Shown: positions 34,992 through 46,177 of the stretch, in pieces | How the letters are laid out: each line of letters opens with the position of its first letter | Position numbering within the stretch: position 1 is the first letter of the stretch | Assembly: GCF_001653715.1 (NCBI RefSeq) | Contig: NZ_LWHQ01000027.1 | Location: 1 to 64,000, forward strand | Length of the DNA: 64,000 nucleotides | Direction of reading: 5' to 3' | DNA from: Methylobacterium platani | GTDB lineage: Bacteria > Pseudomonadota > Alphaproteobacteria > Rhizobiales > Beijerinckiaceae | Made by a program: the position numbers and the translations under genes | Notes under the pieces: generated by a model | The model's database searches: none | Told to the model about the DNA's origin: nothing | What the model saw: the letters and a program-made list of their open reading frames with translations, nothing else

Positions 34992-35486
34992 ATGACCACC
35001 TACACCCTGCACGTCCCCGACGAGGTCGATCCCGGCGAGCCGGAGGCGCTCGACCGCGCCAAGCTGGTGCCGGACGCCTTCGTCTGGCCGGCCTTCTGGT
35101 TCTCCGCCCTGTGGTTCTTCTGGCACCGGCTCTGGCTCGCCGGGCTCGTGGTGCTGGCGGCCGAGATCGTGGTCTGGGCGGTAGGCTTCGCCCTCGGGTT
35201 GAGCCCGGTCGCCGGCTTCGTCATCGCGGTGCTCTTGTCCTGGCTCGTCGGGCTCGAGGCCTCGTCCCTGCGGCGCTGGACCTATGCCCGCACCGGCCGC
35301 CCGATCCGCGACGCGGTGACGGCGTCGGACGTCAAGGAGGCCGAGGTGAAGTTCGTCGCCCGGTGGCTGCGGGAGGAGGGCGCCCGCCTCGGCACGAGCC
35401 CGACGCCCCGGCCGGTCACCCCGGCGACCATCCGCGCCGAGAGCCCGGCGCTCGGCCTGTTCCCGGAAGCGCAGGGACCCCGGTGA
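34992..35486 (+). CDS. DUF2628 membrane protein in his cluster
   Basis: The 164-residue protein has an N-terminal soluble part ([20 protein letters not shown]) followed by [17 protein letters not shown] and two further hydrophobic segments, the DUF2628 pattern, then a polar tail. Its role is unknown, but it is conserved between hisB and hisH in many Rhizobiales. The ATG at 34992 overlaps the preceding GGAGACCG site. Confidence 0.8.
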   Translation: MTTYTLHVPDEVDPGEPEALDRAKLVPDAFVWPAFWFSALWFFWHRLWLAGLVVLAAEIVVWAVGFALGLSPVAGFVIAVLLSWLVGLEASSLRRWTYARTGRPIRDAVTASDVKEAEVKFVARWLREEGARLGTSPTPRPVTPATIRAESPALGLFPEAQGPR

Positions 35487-35550
35487 GCGCCGCAACCACC
35501 TCGTCATCCGTTCCGTTGACCCCGATCACCGCGACCCGGGAGGACTTCCG

Positions 35551-36210
35551 TTGAGCGCGGACACAGTCGCCATCATCGATTACGGCTCGGGCAACCTGCA
35601 CTCGGCCGCCAAGGCCTTCGAGCGCGCCGCCCGCGAGGCCGGCCTCGACGCCCGCATCGTCGTCACCTCCGACCCCGGGACCGTGGCCGCCGCCGACCGC
35701 GTCGTGCTGCCCGGCGTCGGCGCCTACGCCGATTGCCGGCGCGGGTTGGATGCCGTCTCCGGCATGGTCGAGGCGATGACCGAAGCGGCCCACGGCCGCG
35801 GCCGGCCGTTCCTCGGCATCTGCGTCGGCATGCAGCTGCTGGCGAGCCGCGGCCTCGAATACGAGGTCACGCCGGGCCTCGGCTGGATTCCGGGCGACGT
35901 CGCGCCGATCACGCCGTCCGATCCGGGCCTGAAGGTGCCGCATATGGGCTGGAACACGCTGCAGGAGCGCCGGTCGCACCCGCTGCTGGACGGCATCCCG
36001 ACCGGGCCGGAAGGCCTGCACGCCTATTTCGTGCACAGCTACGCCCTGGTTCCGGCGGAGACCGGCGACGTGGTGGCCACCGCCGATTACGGCGGTCCGG
36101 TCACCGCCATGGTAGCCCGCGGTACCGTCGCCGGCACCCAGTTCCACCCCGAGAAGAGCCAGACCCTCGGCCTCAGGCTGATCGGCAACTTCCTGCGCTG
36201 GCGGCCCTGA
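35551..36210 (+). CDS. hisH: Imidazole glycerol phosphate synthase subunit HisH
   Basis: The 219-residue glutaminase supplies ammonia to HisF. The triad is visible: Cys in [15 protein letters not shown], and His and Glu in [10 protein letters not shown]. The oxyanion strand and N-terminal [18 protein letters not shown] are typical. Translation starts at TTG 35551 with GGGAGGA upstream. Its partner hisF is 1.4 kb downstream, with hisA and a DUF29 gene between them. Confidence 0.96.
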   Translation: MSADTVAIIDYGSGNLHSAAKAFERAAREAGLDARIVVTSDPGTVAAADRVVLPGVGAYADCRRGLDAVSGMVEAMTEAAHGRGRPFLGICVGMQLLASRGLEYEVTPGLGWIPGDVAPITPSDPGLKVPHMGWNTLQERRSHPLLDGIPTGPEGLHAYFVHSYALVPAETGDVVATADYGGPVTAMVARGTVAGTQFHPEKSQTLGLRLIGNFLRWRP

Positions 36211-36255
36211 GGGCCGCCGCCTCCTCCATCTCCTCAAGCCTTGCGGTGACGACGC

Positions 36256-37002
36256 GTGATCCTGTTTCCGGCCATCGATCTCAAGGAAGGGCGCTGCGTC
36301 CGCCTCGTGCAGGGCGACATGGCCCAGGCCATCGTCTTCAGCGACGATCCGGCGGCGCAGGCCGCGACGTTCCAGGAGCAGGGCTTCCCCTGGCTCCACG
36401 TGGTCGATCTCGACGGCGCCTTCGCGGGCGCGCCGATGAACGCCGCGGCGGTCGACGCGATCCTCGCCGCGGTCGAGATCCCGGTGCAGCTCGGCGGCGG
36501 CATCCGCGAGATGCGCACCGTCGAGGGCTGGCTCGCCAAGGGCGTCAGCCGGGTCATCATCGGCACCGCCGCCGTCAAGGACCCGACCTTCGTGCGCGAG
36601 GCCGCCCGCCGCTTCCCCGGCAGGATCGCCGTCGGCATCGACGCCAAGGACGGGCGTGTCGCGGTCGAGGGCTGGGCCAAGACCTCGACGGTGACGGCGG
36701 AAGAGCTCGGCCGCCGCTTCGAGGATGCCGGCGTCGCCGCGATCATCTACACCGACATCGCCCGCGACGGCATCCTCAAGGGCCTCAACATCCCGATGAC
36801 GCTGGCGCTGGCGCAAGCCGTGAAGATCCCGGTCATCGCCTCCGGGGGGCTGGCCTCGATCGAGGACGTGCATCGGATCCTGGAGCCGGATTGCGCGGGC
36901 CTTGCCGGCGCGATCACGGGGCGGGCGCTCTACGACGGCCGGATCGACCCGAAGGAGGCGCTGGCCGCCATCGCGCGGGCGAAGGCTGCACTGGGCGCGT
37001 AG
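36256..37002 (+). CDS. hisA: ProFAR isomerase HisA
   Basis: The 248-residue TIM-barrel enzyme isomerises ProFAR to PRFAR. Catalytic Asp in [18 protein letters not shown] and Asp in [16 protein letters not shown] are present, with the phosphate site in [13 protein letters not shown]. Start GTG at 36256. It lies between hisH and a DUF29 gene. Confidence 0.96.
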   Translation: MILFPAIDLKEGRCVRLVQGDMAQAIVFSDDPAAQAATFQEQGFPWLHVVDLDGAFAGAPMNAAAVDAILAAVEIPVQLGGGIREMRTVEGWLAKGVSRVIIGTAAVKDPTFVREAARRFPGRIAVGIDAKDGRVAVEGWAKTSTVTAEELGRRFEDAGVAAIIYTDIARDGILKGLNIPMTLALAQAVKIPVIASGGLASIEDVHRILEPDCAGLAGAITGRALYDGRIDPKEALAAIARAKAALGA

Positions 37003-37086
37003 GGCACGAGGCGGCCGACGGCGTGAGGCGGACGGGGCCGTCCCGTGCTAGGATCGGGACGGCTTATCCGAAGGTGTGAGACGAGC

Positions 37087-37581
37087 GTGACCGCCGCGAC
37101 CCGCAAACCCAAACCTGCTCCGGTACAGCCGACGCGGCAGCCCGCGAAAGCGTATGACGACGATTTCTACGGCTGGACGATAGAGCAGGCCGCGGCTTTG
37201 CGCGCCGGCCACCTCTCGGCCCTCGACCGTGACAACCTGGCCGAGGAGATCGAGAGCTTGGGCCGCTCGGAGCTGAGCAGTCTCGTCAGTGCCTGGCGGG
37301 TCGTGCTGCTGCACATGCTGAAATTCGATCATCAGCCCGAGCGGCGCTCCCGAAGCTGGGCTCTCTCGATTCGCGATCAGCGCGATCAGGCAGCCGATGT
37401 TCTCGCCGACAGCCCTGGCTTGAAGCGCCGCCTGGACGAAGCGATGGCCCGCGCCTATCGCGGTGCCCGCCTCGACGCTTCGCGGGAGACCGGCCTGCCG
37501 CTGCGGACGTTCCCGGAGGAATGTCCCTACACGCGCGACGAGATGCTGACGCGCGACTTCCCCATCGACCCCAAACCCTGA
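37087..37581 (+). CDS. DUF29 family protein
   Basis: The 164-residue protein matches DUF29: [58 protein letters not shown], and [16 protein letters not shown] near the end. It starts at GTG 37087. The family is abundant in cyanobacteria and Methylobacterium and has no known function. It sits between hisA and hisF, ending 11 bp before hisF, so it is probably co-transcribed. Confidence 0.85.
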   Translation: MTAATRKPKPAPVQPTRQPAKAYDDDFYGWTIEQAAALRAGHLSALDRDNLAEEIESLGRSELSSLVSAWRVVLLHMLKFDHQPERRSRSWALSIRDQRDQAADVLADSPGLKRRLDEAMARAYRGARLDASRETGLPLRTFPEECPYTRDEMLTRDFPIDPKP

Positions 37582-37592
37582 AACGGCGTCCC

Positions 37593-38375
37593 GTGCTCAA
37601 GACCCGCATCATCCCCTGCCTCGACGTCAAGGACGGCCGCGTCGTCAAGGGCGTGCAGTTCCTCGAATTGCGCGACGCCGGCGATCCGGTCGAGGCCGCC
37701 AAGGCCTACGACCGCGCAGGCGCCGACGAGCTCTGCTTCCTCGACATCACGGCGAGCCACGAGGACCGCGGCATCCTGCTCGACGCGGTCAGCCGCACCG
37801 CGGAGGCCTGCTTCATGCCGCTCACCGTCGGCGGTGGGGTGCGCAAGGTCGAGGACATCCGCACCCTCCTGCTCGCCGGGGCCGACAAGGTCTCGATCAA
37901 CACAGCGGCAGTGAACGACCCGGACCTGGTGGCGCGGGCGGCGGAGAAATTCGGCGCGCAGTGCATCGTCGTGGCGATCGACGCCAAGCGCGTCTCAGGA
38001 GCCGGCGAGCCCGGCCGCTGGGAGATCTTCACCCATGGCGGCCGCAAGCCCACCGGCATCGACGCGATCGACTTCGCCCGCCTCGTGGCCGGGAAGGGCG
38101 CCGGGGAATTGCTGGTCACCTCGATGGACCGGGACGGGATGCGTTCCGGCTACGATCTCGGCCTGACCCGGGCGATCACCGACGCGGTGACCGTGCCGGT
38201 GATCGCCTCGGGCGGCGTCGGGGGCCTCGACGACCTCGTAGCGGGCGTGCGCGACGGGGGCGCGAGCGCGGTGCTCGCCGCCTCGATCTTCCATTTCGGC
38301 CAGCACACCGTGGCGGAAGCCAAGGCCCACATGGCGGCGGCGGGGCTGGCGATGCGGCTCGACCCGACACCCTGA
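37593..38375 (+). CDS. hisF: Imidazole glycerol phosphate synthase subunit HisF
   Basis: The 260-residue TIM-barrel cyclase makes ImGP and AICAR. Catalytic Asp residues are in [19 protein letters not shown] and [16 protein letters not shown], and the phosphate loops are [14 protein letters not shown] and [13 protein letters not shown]. The start is GTG 37593. HisF pairs with HisH encoded upstream. Confidence 0.97.
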   Translation: MLKTRIIPCLDVKDGRVVKGVQFLELRDAGDPVEAAKAYDRAGADELCFLDITASHEDRGILLDAVSRTAEACFMPLTVGGGVRKVEDIRTLLLAGADKVSINTAAVNDPDLVARAAEKFGAQCIVVAIDAKRVSGAGEPGRWEIFTHGGRKPTGIDAIDFARLVAGKGAGELLVTSMDRDGMRSGYDLGLTRAITDAVTVPVIASGGVGGLDDLVAGVRDGGASAVLAASIFHFGQHTVAEAKAHMAAAGLAMRLDPTP

Positions 38376-38471
38376 CTTCCTCGGCAATCACCGCGGGACA
38401 TGCTGCGGGTTGCCGCTTGACCGCTCGGCACCCCCGGCCCCAGGGTTCCCCCGGACAACAACGGCCGCCGC

Positions 38472-38795
38472 ATGACCTCCTTCACCCTCGCCGACCTCGA
38501 CCGCATCGTCCGCGAGCGCGCCGCCGCCTCGCCGGAGGAATCCTACACGGCGAAGCTCGTCGCGGGCGGACCGGCGCGGCCGGCCAAGAAGCTCGGCGAG
38601 GAGGCGGTCGAGGCCGCCATCGCGGCGGTGCAGGGCGACCGCGATGGGCTGACGGCGGAGGCCGCGGACGTGCTCTACCACCTGCTCGTGGTGCTCAGGA
38701 CCGCCGAGGTGCCGCTCGACGCGGTGATGGCGGAGCTGGAGCGGCGCACGGCCCAGAGCGGCATCGCCGAGAAGGCGGCGAGGAGGCCGGCATGA
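38472..38795 (+). CDS. hisE: Phosphoribosyl-ATP pyrophosphatase
   Basis: The 107-residue MazG-fold enzyme does the second step of histidine synthesis. Signature segments are [35 protein letters not shown] and [20 protein letters not shown]. The stop overlaps the coaA start by 4 bp (ATGA), a common alphaproteobacterial pairing. HisI is not fused here. Confidence 0.95.
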   Translation: MTSFTLADLDRIVRERAAASPEESYTAKLVAGGPARPAKKLGEEAVEAAIAAVQGDRDGLTAEAADVLYHLLVVLRTAEVPLDAVMAELERRTAQSGIAEKAARRPA

Positions 38796-39814
38796 ATGAT
38801 GGCGGCCTGACCGGAACCGGCCCGGCTCCGACCCTCGGCGCGGCGGAGCTGGCGGCGAGCCTCGACGAGGCGACCGACCACCTCTCGCCCTACCGGGTCT
38901 TCTCCCGCGAGGAATGGGCGCACCTGCGCGCCGACACGCCGCTCACCCTCACGGCCGAGGACGTGATGCGGCTGCAATCGCTCAACGACCCGATCTCGCT
39001 CGAGGAGGTCATCGCGATCTACCTGCCGCTGTCGCGGCTGCTCTCGCTCTACGTCGCGGCGACGCAGGGGCTGTTCAAGGCGACCCAGCGCTTCCTCCTC
39101 GCCGAGCGCGAGGTGAAGGTGCCCTACATCATCGGGGTCGCCGGCTCGGTCGCGGTCGGCAAGTCGACCACCGCCCGGGTGCTGAAGGCCCTGCTCGCCC
39201 GCTGGCCCAACACCCCGAAGGTCGACCTCGTCACCACCGACGGGTTCCTGTTCCCCAATGCCGAGCTGAACCGCCTCGGCCTCATGGAGCGCAAGGGCTT
39301 TCCCGAGAGCTACGACACCCCGACGCTGCTGCGCTTCCTCGCCGACATCAAGGCCGGCAAGCGCCACGTCGCGGCGCCGCTCTATTCCCACCTCGTCTAC
39401 GACGTGGTGCCGGGGGAGACCACGGTGGTCGACCGGCCCGACATCCTGATCGTCGAGGGGCTGAACGTGCTCCAGCCGGCACGCCTGCCGCGGGACGGCA
39501 CGGCGATTCCCTTCGTCTCGGACTTCTTCGACTTCTCGGTCTACCTCGACGCGCACGAGGACGACCTGCACCGCTGGTACGTCAACCGCTTCCTGCGCCT
39601 GCGCCACACCGCCTTCCGCGACCCGCTCTCGTACTTCCGCAAATACGCGGAGATCAGCGAGGAGGAGGCGCTGACCATCGCCGACGGGCTGTGGAACCGC
39701 ATCAACCTGCTGAACCTGCGCGACAACATCGTCCCGACGCGCCAGCGCGCCAGCCTGATCCTCGCCAAGGGCGCGAGCCACCGCATCGAGAGCGTGGCGC
39801 TGCGGAGGTTGTAG
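38792..39814 (+). CDS. coaA: Type I pantothenate kinase
   Basis: The 340-residue kinase starts coenzyme A synthesis. It has Walker A ([17 protein letters not shown]), the substrate Asp region [16 protein letters not shown], and [20 protein letters not shown]. The C-terminal [20 protein letters not shown] is diagnostic. An N-terminal extension of about 25 residues precedes the [12 protein letters not shown] family start. It is coupled to hisE. Confidence 0.95.
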   Translation: MNDGGLTGTGPAPTLGAAELAASLDEATDHLSPYRVFSREEWAHLRADTPLTLTAEDVMRLQSLNDPISLEEVIAIYLPLSRLLSLYVAATQGLFKATQRFLLAEREVKVPYIIGVAGSVAVGKSTTARVLKALLARWPNTPKVDLVTTDGFLFPNAELNRLGLMERKGFPESYDTPTLLRFLADIKAGKRHVAAPLYSHLVYDVVPGETTVVDRPDILIVEGLNVLQPARLPRDGTAIPFVSDFFDFSVYLDAHEDDLHRWYVNRFLRLRHTAFRDPLSYFRKYAEISEEEALTIADGLWNRINLLNLRDNIVPTRQRASLILAKGASHRIESVALRRL

Positions 39815-39876
39815 CTGCGCCGTTTGACTGTCCTCCCGTCCGCGGCCAGCATGCGGAAAAACCGGGAGGAACCACC

Positions 39877-41124
39877 ATGAGACGAGCCCTTCGGCGCGCC
39901 GGCCTGGCGCTGGCCGCGACCCTGTGCGCGGGCGCGGCACAGGCGCAAGTGTCCGACGACGTGGTCAAGATCGGCGTCCTGTCGGACATGAGCGCCGCCC
40001 AGGCCGACAGTACCGGCCCCGGCTCGGTGACGGCGGCCCGGATGGCGGCGGAGGATTTCGGCGGCACGGTGCTGGGCAAGCGCATCGAGGTCGTCTCCGC
40101 CGACCACCAGAACAAGCCGGATGTCGGCTCGAACATCGTCCGCCAGTGGCTCGAATTGCAGCAGGTCGACGTGGTGGCCGACGTGCCGACCTCGTCGGTG
40201 GCGCTCGCGGTCCAGAACCTCACCCGCGAGCGCGATCGCCTGTTCCTGAACTCCTCGGCCGGCTCCTCCGACCTGTCCGGCCCGGCCTGCTCGCCGAACG
40301 CGATCCACTGGACCTACGACACCTACTCGCTCGCCAACGGCACCGCCGGCCCGCTCGTCCAGCAGGGCGCGAGTTCCTGGTACTTCGTCACCGCCGATTA
40401 CGCCTTCGGCCACGCGCTCGAGCGCGACACCGGCCAGGCGGTGACCCGCGCCGGCGGCACGGTGATCGGCTCTGTGCGCCACCCGATGGGCATGGCGGAC
40501 TTCTCCTCGGCGCTCCTCCAGGCGCAGGCCTCGGGCGCCAAGGTGATCGCGCTTGCCGATCCCGTCGGCGACACCGCGACGGCGGCCAAGCAGGCGGGCG
40601 AGTTCGGCATCCAGCAGCAGGGCCAGAAGCTCGTCGGCCTCCTGATCGACGTGGTCGACCTGCGGGCGATCGGCCTCGAGACCGCCCAGGGCATGCTGCT
40701 CACCACCAGCTTCTACTGGGACCGCGACGACGAGACCCGCGCCTTCGCCCAGCGCTTCCTCAAGCGCCACGGCCGGATGCCGACCCAGTTCCAGGCCGGC
40801 GTCTATTCGAGCGTCTCGAACTACCTGAAGGCGGTGCAGGCCGCCGGGACCGATGCGGCGAAGGCGGTGATCGCCAAGATGCGCGAGACCCCGGTCAACG
40901 ACTTCTACGCCAAGAACGGCCGGGTGCGCGAGGACGGCCGCATGGTCCACGACATGTACCTGATGCAGGTGAAGGCGCCGGCCGAATCGAAGGGCGAGTG
41001 GGACCTGCTGAAGCTCGTCTCGACCATTCCCGGCGACCGGGCGTTCCGGCCGATCGAGGCGGGGAACTGCCCGTATCTCGCCAAGCCTGAGCCGGGCAAG
41101 CCTGAACCGGGCAAGGCCGGCTGA
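39877..41124 (+). CDS. ABC transporter substrate-binding protein (branched-chain amino-acid/urea type)
   Basis: The 415-residue protein has a Sec signal (LALAATLCAGAAQAQ) and the type I periplasmic binding fold of the LivK family: VKIGVLSDMSAAQADSTGPG at the start, and YFVTADYAFGHALERDTGQA in the middle. It binds a small solute for uptake. No permease or ATPase genes adjoin it, so it is an orphan binding protein here. The C-terminus has a short repeat, [20 protein letters not shown] precedes the ATG. Confidence 0.88.
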   Translation: MRRALRRAGLALAATLCAGAAQAQVSDDVVKIGVLSDMSAAQADSTGPGSVTAARMAAEDFGGTVLGKRIEVVSADHQNKPDVGSNIVRQWLELQQVDVVADVPTSSVALAVQNLTRERDRLFLNSSAGSSDLSGPACSPNAIHWTYDTYSLANGTAGPLVQQGASSWYFVTADYAFGHALERDTGQAVTRAGGTVIGSVRHPMGMADFSSALLQAQASGAKVIALADPVGDTATAAKQAGEFGIQQQGQKLVGLLIDVVDLRAIGLETAQGMLLTTSFYWDRDDETRAFAQRFLKRHGRMPTQFQAGVYSSVSNYLKAVQAAGTDAAKAVIAKMRETPVNDFYAKNGRVREDGRMVHDMYLMQVKAPAESKGEWDLLKLVSTIPGDRAFRPIEAGNCPYLAKPEPGKPEPGKAG

Positions 41125-41140
41125 CGGGCGGACAAGGAAA

Positions 41141-41182
41141 CGCCCACGCCAAGTTCGATGGTGGAGGTGAACGGCGTGGGCG
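41141..41182. repeat. 10-bp inverted repeat between convergent genes
   Basis: CGCCCACGCC (41141-41150) and GGCGTGGGCG (41173-41182) are perfect inverted copies 22 bp apart. They may act as a bidirectional terminator for the binding-protein gene and thpR, though no T tract follows. A 44-codon plus-strand ORF (41158-41292) overlaps it and is not convincing. Confidence 0.4.
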
Positions 41183-41311
41183 CAGGCCTCGTCTCGAGCC
41201 AGTCCGCCAAGACTAAGCCGATCGGCCGCATCCGCTATCACCCATTTGGGGGAGGCCGCCTCCGTTCGGGCAGGATGCGTCCCGCCGGGTAGCCCCCCGG
41301 CGGGGCGATCC

Positions 41312-41863
41312 TCATGCCTCGTCCTCGCTCAGCGGATACGCCGCCTCGACCACGTAGGGCCCGCCGCCGACCGATTCCCGCGCCGAGTAGAGGGCCACGC
41401 GCTCGGCGGTGAACGACACGCGCGAAAAAACCGGCTGCACCGCGAGGTACTGCGCCACCCCGTCCGGGCCGGCGCCGCGCTTGAGCCGCGCCAGCGTGAC
41501 GTGGGGGGTGAAGCGGCGCGTGTCGGGGGCGACGCCGAGCTGGCGCAGGATGCGCTCGTGCTCGGCCTGGAGTTCGGCGAGGTCGGGATCCGGCACCACG
41601 CGGGCGTAGAGTGCGTGCGGCTTGTCGCCGCCGAACACCTCGAGCGCGTCGAGGGTCAGCGTCAGGGGAGGGCGGGGCCGGATCCCCGCGAGCGCCTCGG
41701 TGATCTCCTCGGCGAGGCCGCCGTCGACGTCGCCGATGAAGCGCAGGGTCACGTGGTAATCGGCGGGCTCGACCCAGCGGGCGCCGGGCAGGCCGCCCCG
41801 GAAGGCGCTCAGGCCGAGCCCGGTCCCGGGCGGGAGCTCGATCCCGGTGAACAGGCGCGGCAT
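41312..41863 (-). CDS. thpR: RNA 2',3'-cyclic phosphodiesterase
   Basis: The 183-residue 2H phosphoesterase has both signature motifs, YHVTLRFIGD (about 38) and PHVTLARLKR (about 125), in the N- and C-terminal halves. It opens 2',3'-cyclic phosphates at RNA ends. It follows the TesA-type esterase gene by 3 bp on the same strand. Confidence 0.93.
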   Translation of the reverse strand: MPRLFTGIELPPGTGLGLSAFRGGLPGARWVEPADYHVTLRFIGDVDGGLAEEITEALAGIRPRPPLTLTLDALEVFGGDKPHALYARVVPDPDLAELQAEHERILRQLGVAPDTRRFTPHVTLARLKRGAGPDGVAQYLAVQPVFSRVSFTAERVALYSARESVGGGPYVVEAAYPLSEDEA

Positions 41864-41866
41864 GGC

Positions 41867-42604
41867 TCACGGACCCTTGCGCAGGCGCGTCAGGAACTCC
41901 TCGACGCGGGGCAGGATGCCGGCGACGATCGTCGCGACCCCGTCCTTCGTCGGGTGCAGGCCGTCGGGCAGCGTCAGGCTGCGGTCGCCCGCGACGCCGT
42001 CGAGGAAGAACGGGTAGAGGATCAGGCCGTAGCGCTCGGCCAGCCGCGGATAGATCGCGTCGAAGCGCTTGCCGTAATCGGTGCCGAGATTCGGTGCCGC
42101 CCGCATCCCGGCGAGCAGGACCGGGATGCCGCGGGCCTTCAGCCTGGCGACGATCGCGTCGAGCGCCTTCTCGGTCACCGCCGGGTCGGTGCCGCGCAGC
42201 ATGTCGTTGGCGCCGAGCTCCAGGATCACCCCGTCGGTCCCGTCCGGCACCGACCAGTCGACCCGGTCGAGCCCGCCCGTCGCGGTGTCGCCGGAGACGC
42301 CCGCATTGGCGACCGTCACGGCATGGCCGCGCGCCTTGAGGGCGGCTTCGAGCTGCAGCGGGAAGGCGGCCGCCGCCGGCAGGCCGTAGCCCGCCGTCAG
42401 GCTGTCGCCGAGGGCGACGAGGTTGAGGGGGCGATCCTTCCCGGGCTCCTTCGAGCCCTGGGCGTGGAGCGGCGTCACGAGCGTCATCAGCAGCGAAACG
42501 ATCAGAAATGCGAGCGCCGCGCGGCGGCCATCATGGCGAACCATCGATGCGCGGCCCATATCGGGCCGGCGGGCCGCCTGTCCTGCGTAGGTCCGTCCCA
42601 ACAC
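41867..42604 (-). CDS. Arylesterase/lysophospholipase TesA-like GDSL hydrolase
   Basis: The SGNH hydrolase has block I LVALGDSLTAGYGLPAAAAF with the serine, block III GANDML, and block V DGLHPTKDGV with Asp and His. A hydrophobic segment (AALAFLIVSLLMTLVTPLHA) exports it to the periplasm. The GTG at 42604 is placed 3 bp after GGAGGT, so translation may start there or at the adjacent TTG; ATGs at 42559 and 42544 are alternatives. It is divergent from the ybbA-type ABC genes, the familiar tesA/ybbA/ybbP arrangement. Confidence 0.9.
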   Translation of the reverse strand: MLGRTYAGQAARRPDMGRASMVRHDGRRAALAFLIVSLLMTLVTPLHAQGSKEPGKDRPLNLVALGDSLTAGYGLPAAAAFPLQLEAALKARGHAVTVANAGVSGDTATGGLDRVDWSVPDGTDGVILELGANDMLRGTDPAVTEKALDAIVARLKARGIPVLLAGMRAAPNLGTDYGKRFDAIYPRLAERYGLILYPFFLDGVAGDRSLTLPDGLHPTKDGVATIVAGILPRVEEFLTRLRKGP

Positions 42605-42660
42605 GTCACCTCCGGCGGCGGCCCTTCGCGGTCGCCGCGCTACAGATCGGCTTTCCCTGC

Positions 42661-43356
<696 letters not shown>

Positions 43357-43360
43357 CCCC

Positions 43361-45943
43361 ATGCATGGCAGCCTTCCCGACCTCGCCGCCTCCGGTCCGG
43401 GCCGTCCCTCCTGCCTGCCGCTGACCCTGCGCCTGGCCCTGCGCGAACTGCGCGGGGGCCTGCGCGGCTTCACGGTGCTGCTCGCCTGCATCGCCATCGG
43501 GGTCGCCACCATCGCGGGCGTCGCCTCGCTGTCGCGCTCGCTCTCCGACGGGCTCGCCCGCGAGGGACGGCGGATCCTCGGCGGCGACGTCACCTTCGGG
43601 CTGATCCACCGCGAGGCGAGCCCGCAGGAGCGGGCCTTCCTGGATTCGCGCGGCCGCGTCTCGGTGGTGGGCTTCACCCGCGCCATGGCCTCGGCCGGGG
43701 ACAAGGGCGCCGCTCTCGTCGAGCTGAAGGCGGTCGGGCCCGATTACCCGGTGGTCGGCGCGCTGGCGACCGAGCCGGCGATGCCCCCCGCCGGGATCTT
43801 CGCCGCCCGCGACGGCGTCTACGGCGCCGCCGCCGACCCGGCGCTGCTCGCCCGCCTCGACCTCAAGCTCGGCGACCGGCTCACCGTCGGCGGCGCCGAA
43901 ATCGTGCTGCGCACGGTGCTGGCCGCTGAGCCGGACAAGATCGCCGGCGGCATCGGCTTCGGGCCCCGCCTGATGGTGTCGCTCGACGCGCTCAAGGCCT
44001 CGGGCCTCGTCCAGCCCGGCAGCCTCAACAAGTTCGTCTACCGGGTGACCCTGCCGGAGGGCGACGACGCCGCGGTCGAGACGACCGTGAGCGCGGCGAA
44101 GGCGGCCCTGCCGGAGGCCGGCTGGGAGATCCGCTCGCGGCTCAACGCCGATCCGCGCTTCGCCCGCAGCATCGAGCGCTTCACCCAGTTCCTCACCCTG
44201 GTCGGCCTGACCGCGCTCCTCGTCGGCGGCGTCGGCGTCGCCAACGCGGTGCGGGCCTTCGTCGAGCGCAAGCGCGCCTCGATCGCGACCCTGAAGAGCC
44301 TCGGCGCACCGGGCCGCCAGGTGGTCGGGATCTACCTGACGCAGGTCATGCTGATCGCCGGGATCGGCATCGCGGCCGGCCTCGTCGTCGGCGCCGTCAT
44401 CCCCTTCGCGCTGGATGCCGCCTTCGGCGCCCTGCTGCCGCTGCCGCTCGATCCGACGCTCGCGCCCGGCGAACTCGCGGTCGCGGCGCTCTACGGCGCG
44501 CTGACGGCCCTCGCCTTCGCGATCGGGCCGCTCGGCCGCGCCCACGACGTCGCGGTCTCGGGGCTGTTTCGCGACACCGTCGATCCCGACCGGCGCTGGC
44601 CGCGGCCGCGCTACCTCGCGATTCTCGGCTTCGCTCTCGCCGGCCTCGTCGGGCTGGCGCTCGCCACCGCCTACGACCGGGCCGTGGCGCTGATCTTCAT
44701 CGCGGCGGCGGGCCTCGCCTTCGGGCTCCTGCGCCTCGTCGCCGCCGGGCTGATGGCGCTCGCCCGCCGGCTGCCGCGCCCGGCCCGGGCCGCCCCGCGG
44801 CTGGCGCTCGCCAACCTCCACCGCCCGGGGGCGCTGACGCCCTCGATCGTGCTGTCGCTCGGCCTCGGCATCACGCTGCTCGTCACCTTGAGCCTGATCG
44901 ACGCCAACATCACCCGGACGCTGACCCGCTCGCTGCCGGCACGCGCGCCGAGCCTGTTCTTCCTCGACATCCCGAGCCGCGATTCGGAGGCCTTCGACCA
45001 GTTCCTCGGCCGCGCCGCGCCGCGGGCCAAGATCGAGCGGGTGCCGATGATGCGCGGGCGGATCACCGCGCTCAACGGCGTGCCGGCGGGTAGGATCAAG
45101 GCCGGCGAGGACGCCGCCTGGGTGCTCGACGGCGACCGCGGCATCACCTACGCCGAGGACCTGCCGGACGGCTCGACGATCACGTCCGGCCGGTGGTGGA
45201 AGGGCGAGGAGGCGGGCAAGCCGCTCGTCTCCTTCGACGACCAGCTCGCCCGCAGCCTGAACCTCAAGGTCGGCGACACCGTCACCGTCAACGTGCTCGG
45301 GCGCAGCCTCACCGTCCGAATCGCCAACCTGCGCCACGTCGAGTGGCGCAACCTCGGCATCAACTTCGTGATGGTGTTCTCCCCCGGCACTTTCCGGGGC
45401 GCGCCGCACAGCGACCTCGCCACCCTGACCCTGCCGGAGGGGCCGGATCCCGCCCTCGAGGCCCGCATCCTGCGCGATGCGGCCAAGGAATTCCCCTCGG
45501 TGAGCAGCGTGCGGGTGAAGGACGCCCTCGACGCGGTCAACGACCTCGTGGCCAAGCTCGTCTTCGCGATCCGCGGCGCCAGCGCGGTGGCGGTGGCGAC
45601 GAGCCTGTTCGTGCTGGCCGGCGCGCTCGCCGCCGGCCACCGCGCCCGGCTCTACGACGCCGTGGTGCTCAAGACGCTCGGCGCCACGCGGGCGCGGCTG
45701 CTCTGCGCCTACACGATGGAGTACGGCGCGCTCGGCCTCGCCACGGCCCTGTTCGGCCTCGCCGCCGGGACCCTGGCCGGCTGGGTGATCCTCACGAAGG
45801 TCATGCGTCTCGACTTCGCCCTCGACCTCTCGGGGGCGGTGCTCGCGGCGGTCCTGGCGGTGGTGGTGGCGATCGTGCTCGGGCTCGCCGGGACCTGGCG
45901 CATCCTCAGCCAGAAGCCGGCGCAGTACCTACGAAATCTGTAG
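43361..45943 (+). CDS. FtsX-like permease (YbbP type)
   Basis: The 860-residue protein starts with a helix (LRGFTVLLACIAIGVATIAG), then a large periplasmic domain, then FtsX domains with TLVGLTALLVGGVGVANAVR and the C-terminal ALGLATALFGLAAGTLAGW. About ten membrane helices are expected. Such permeases move lipoproteins or lipids, or act in envelope maintenance; the substrate of YbbAP is unknown. It is co-transcribed with the ATPase. Confidence 0.9.
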   Translation: MHGSLPDLAASGPGRPSCLPLTLRLALRELRGGLRGFTVLLACIAIGVATIAGVASLSRSLSDGLAREGRRILGGDVTFGLIHREASPQERAFLDSRGRVSVVGFTRAMASAGDKGAALVELKAVGPDYPVVGALATEPAMPPAGIFAARDGVYGAAADPALLARLDLKLGDRLTVGGAEIVLRTVLAAEPDKIAGGIGFGPRLMVSLDALKASGLVQPGSLNKFVYRVTLPEGDDAAVETTVSAAKAALPEAGWEIRSRLNADPRFARSIERFTQFLTLVGLTALLVGGVGVANAVRAFVERKRASIATLKSLGAPGRQVVGIYLTQVMLIAGIGIAAGLVVGAVIPFALDAAFGALLPLPLDPTLAPGELAVAALYGALTALAFAIGPLGRAHDVAVSGLFRDTVDPDRRWPRPRYLAILGFALAGLVGLALATAYDRAVALIFIAAAGLAFGLLRLVAAGLMALARRLPRPARAAPRLALANLHRPGALTPSIVLSLGLGITLLVTLSLIDANITRTLTRSLPARAPSLFFLDIPSRDSEAFDQFLGRAAPRAKIERVPMMRGRITALNGVPAGRIKAGEDAAWVLDGDRGITYAEDLPDGSTITSGRWWKGEEAGKPLVSFDDQLARSLNLKVGDTVTVNVLGRSLTVRIANLRHVEWRNLGINFVMVFSPGTFRGAPHSDLATLTLPEGPDPALEARILRDAAKEFPSVSSVRVKDALDAVNDLVAKLVFAIRGASAVAVATSLFVLAGALAAGHRARLYDAVVLKTLGATRARLLCAYTMEYGALGLATALFGLAAGTLAGWVILTKVMRLDFALDLSGAVLAAVLAVVVAIVLGLAGTWRILSQKPAQYLRNL

Positions 45944-46177
45944 GAGTGTTAATCCTTCGCACCGCCTGCGGCGGATTGACCTTGGGTTCGGCCGGATTCC
46001 GATCGACGTCGGATCCGCCAACGCCCTTGTGCGCGCTCGCCGCACCCCACATATTCCGGTCAAGGCGACTGGCCCCGCGAGGGACCGGATGCCGATCCGA
46101 CGCGCAAGCGTCCGAGGGTCGCGTGAGAACCTCGCACCAGGAACATCCACGCTAGAGAGCTTCCGAAGGAATCTCCC

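Noticed and set aside
41158..41292. 44-codon ORF between the binding protein and thpR
   Set aside because: No ribosome-binding site, overlaps an inverted repeat, and the sequence resembles no family.
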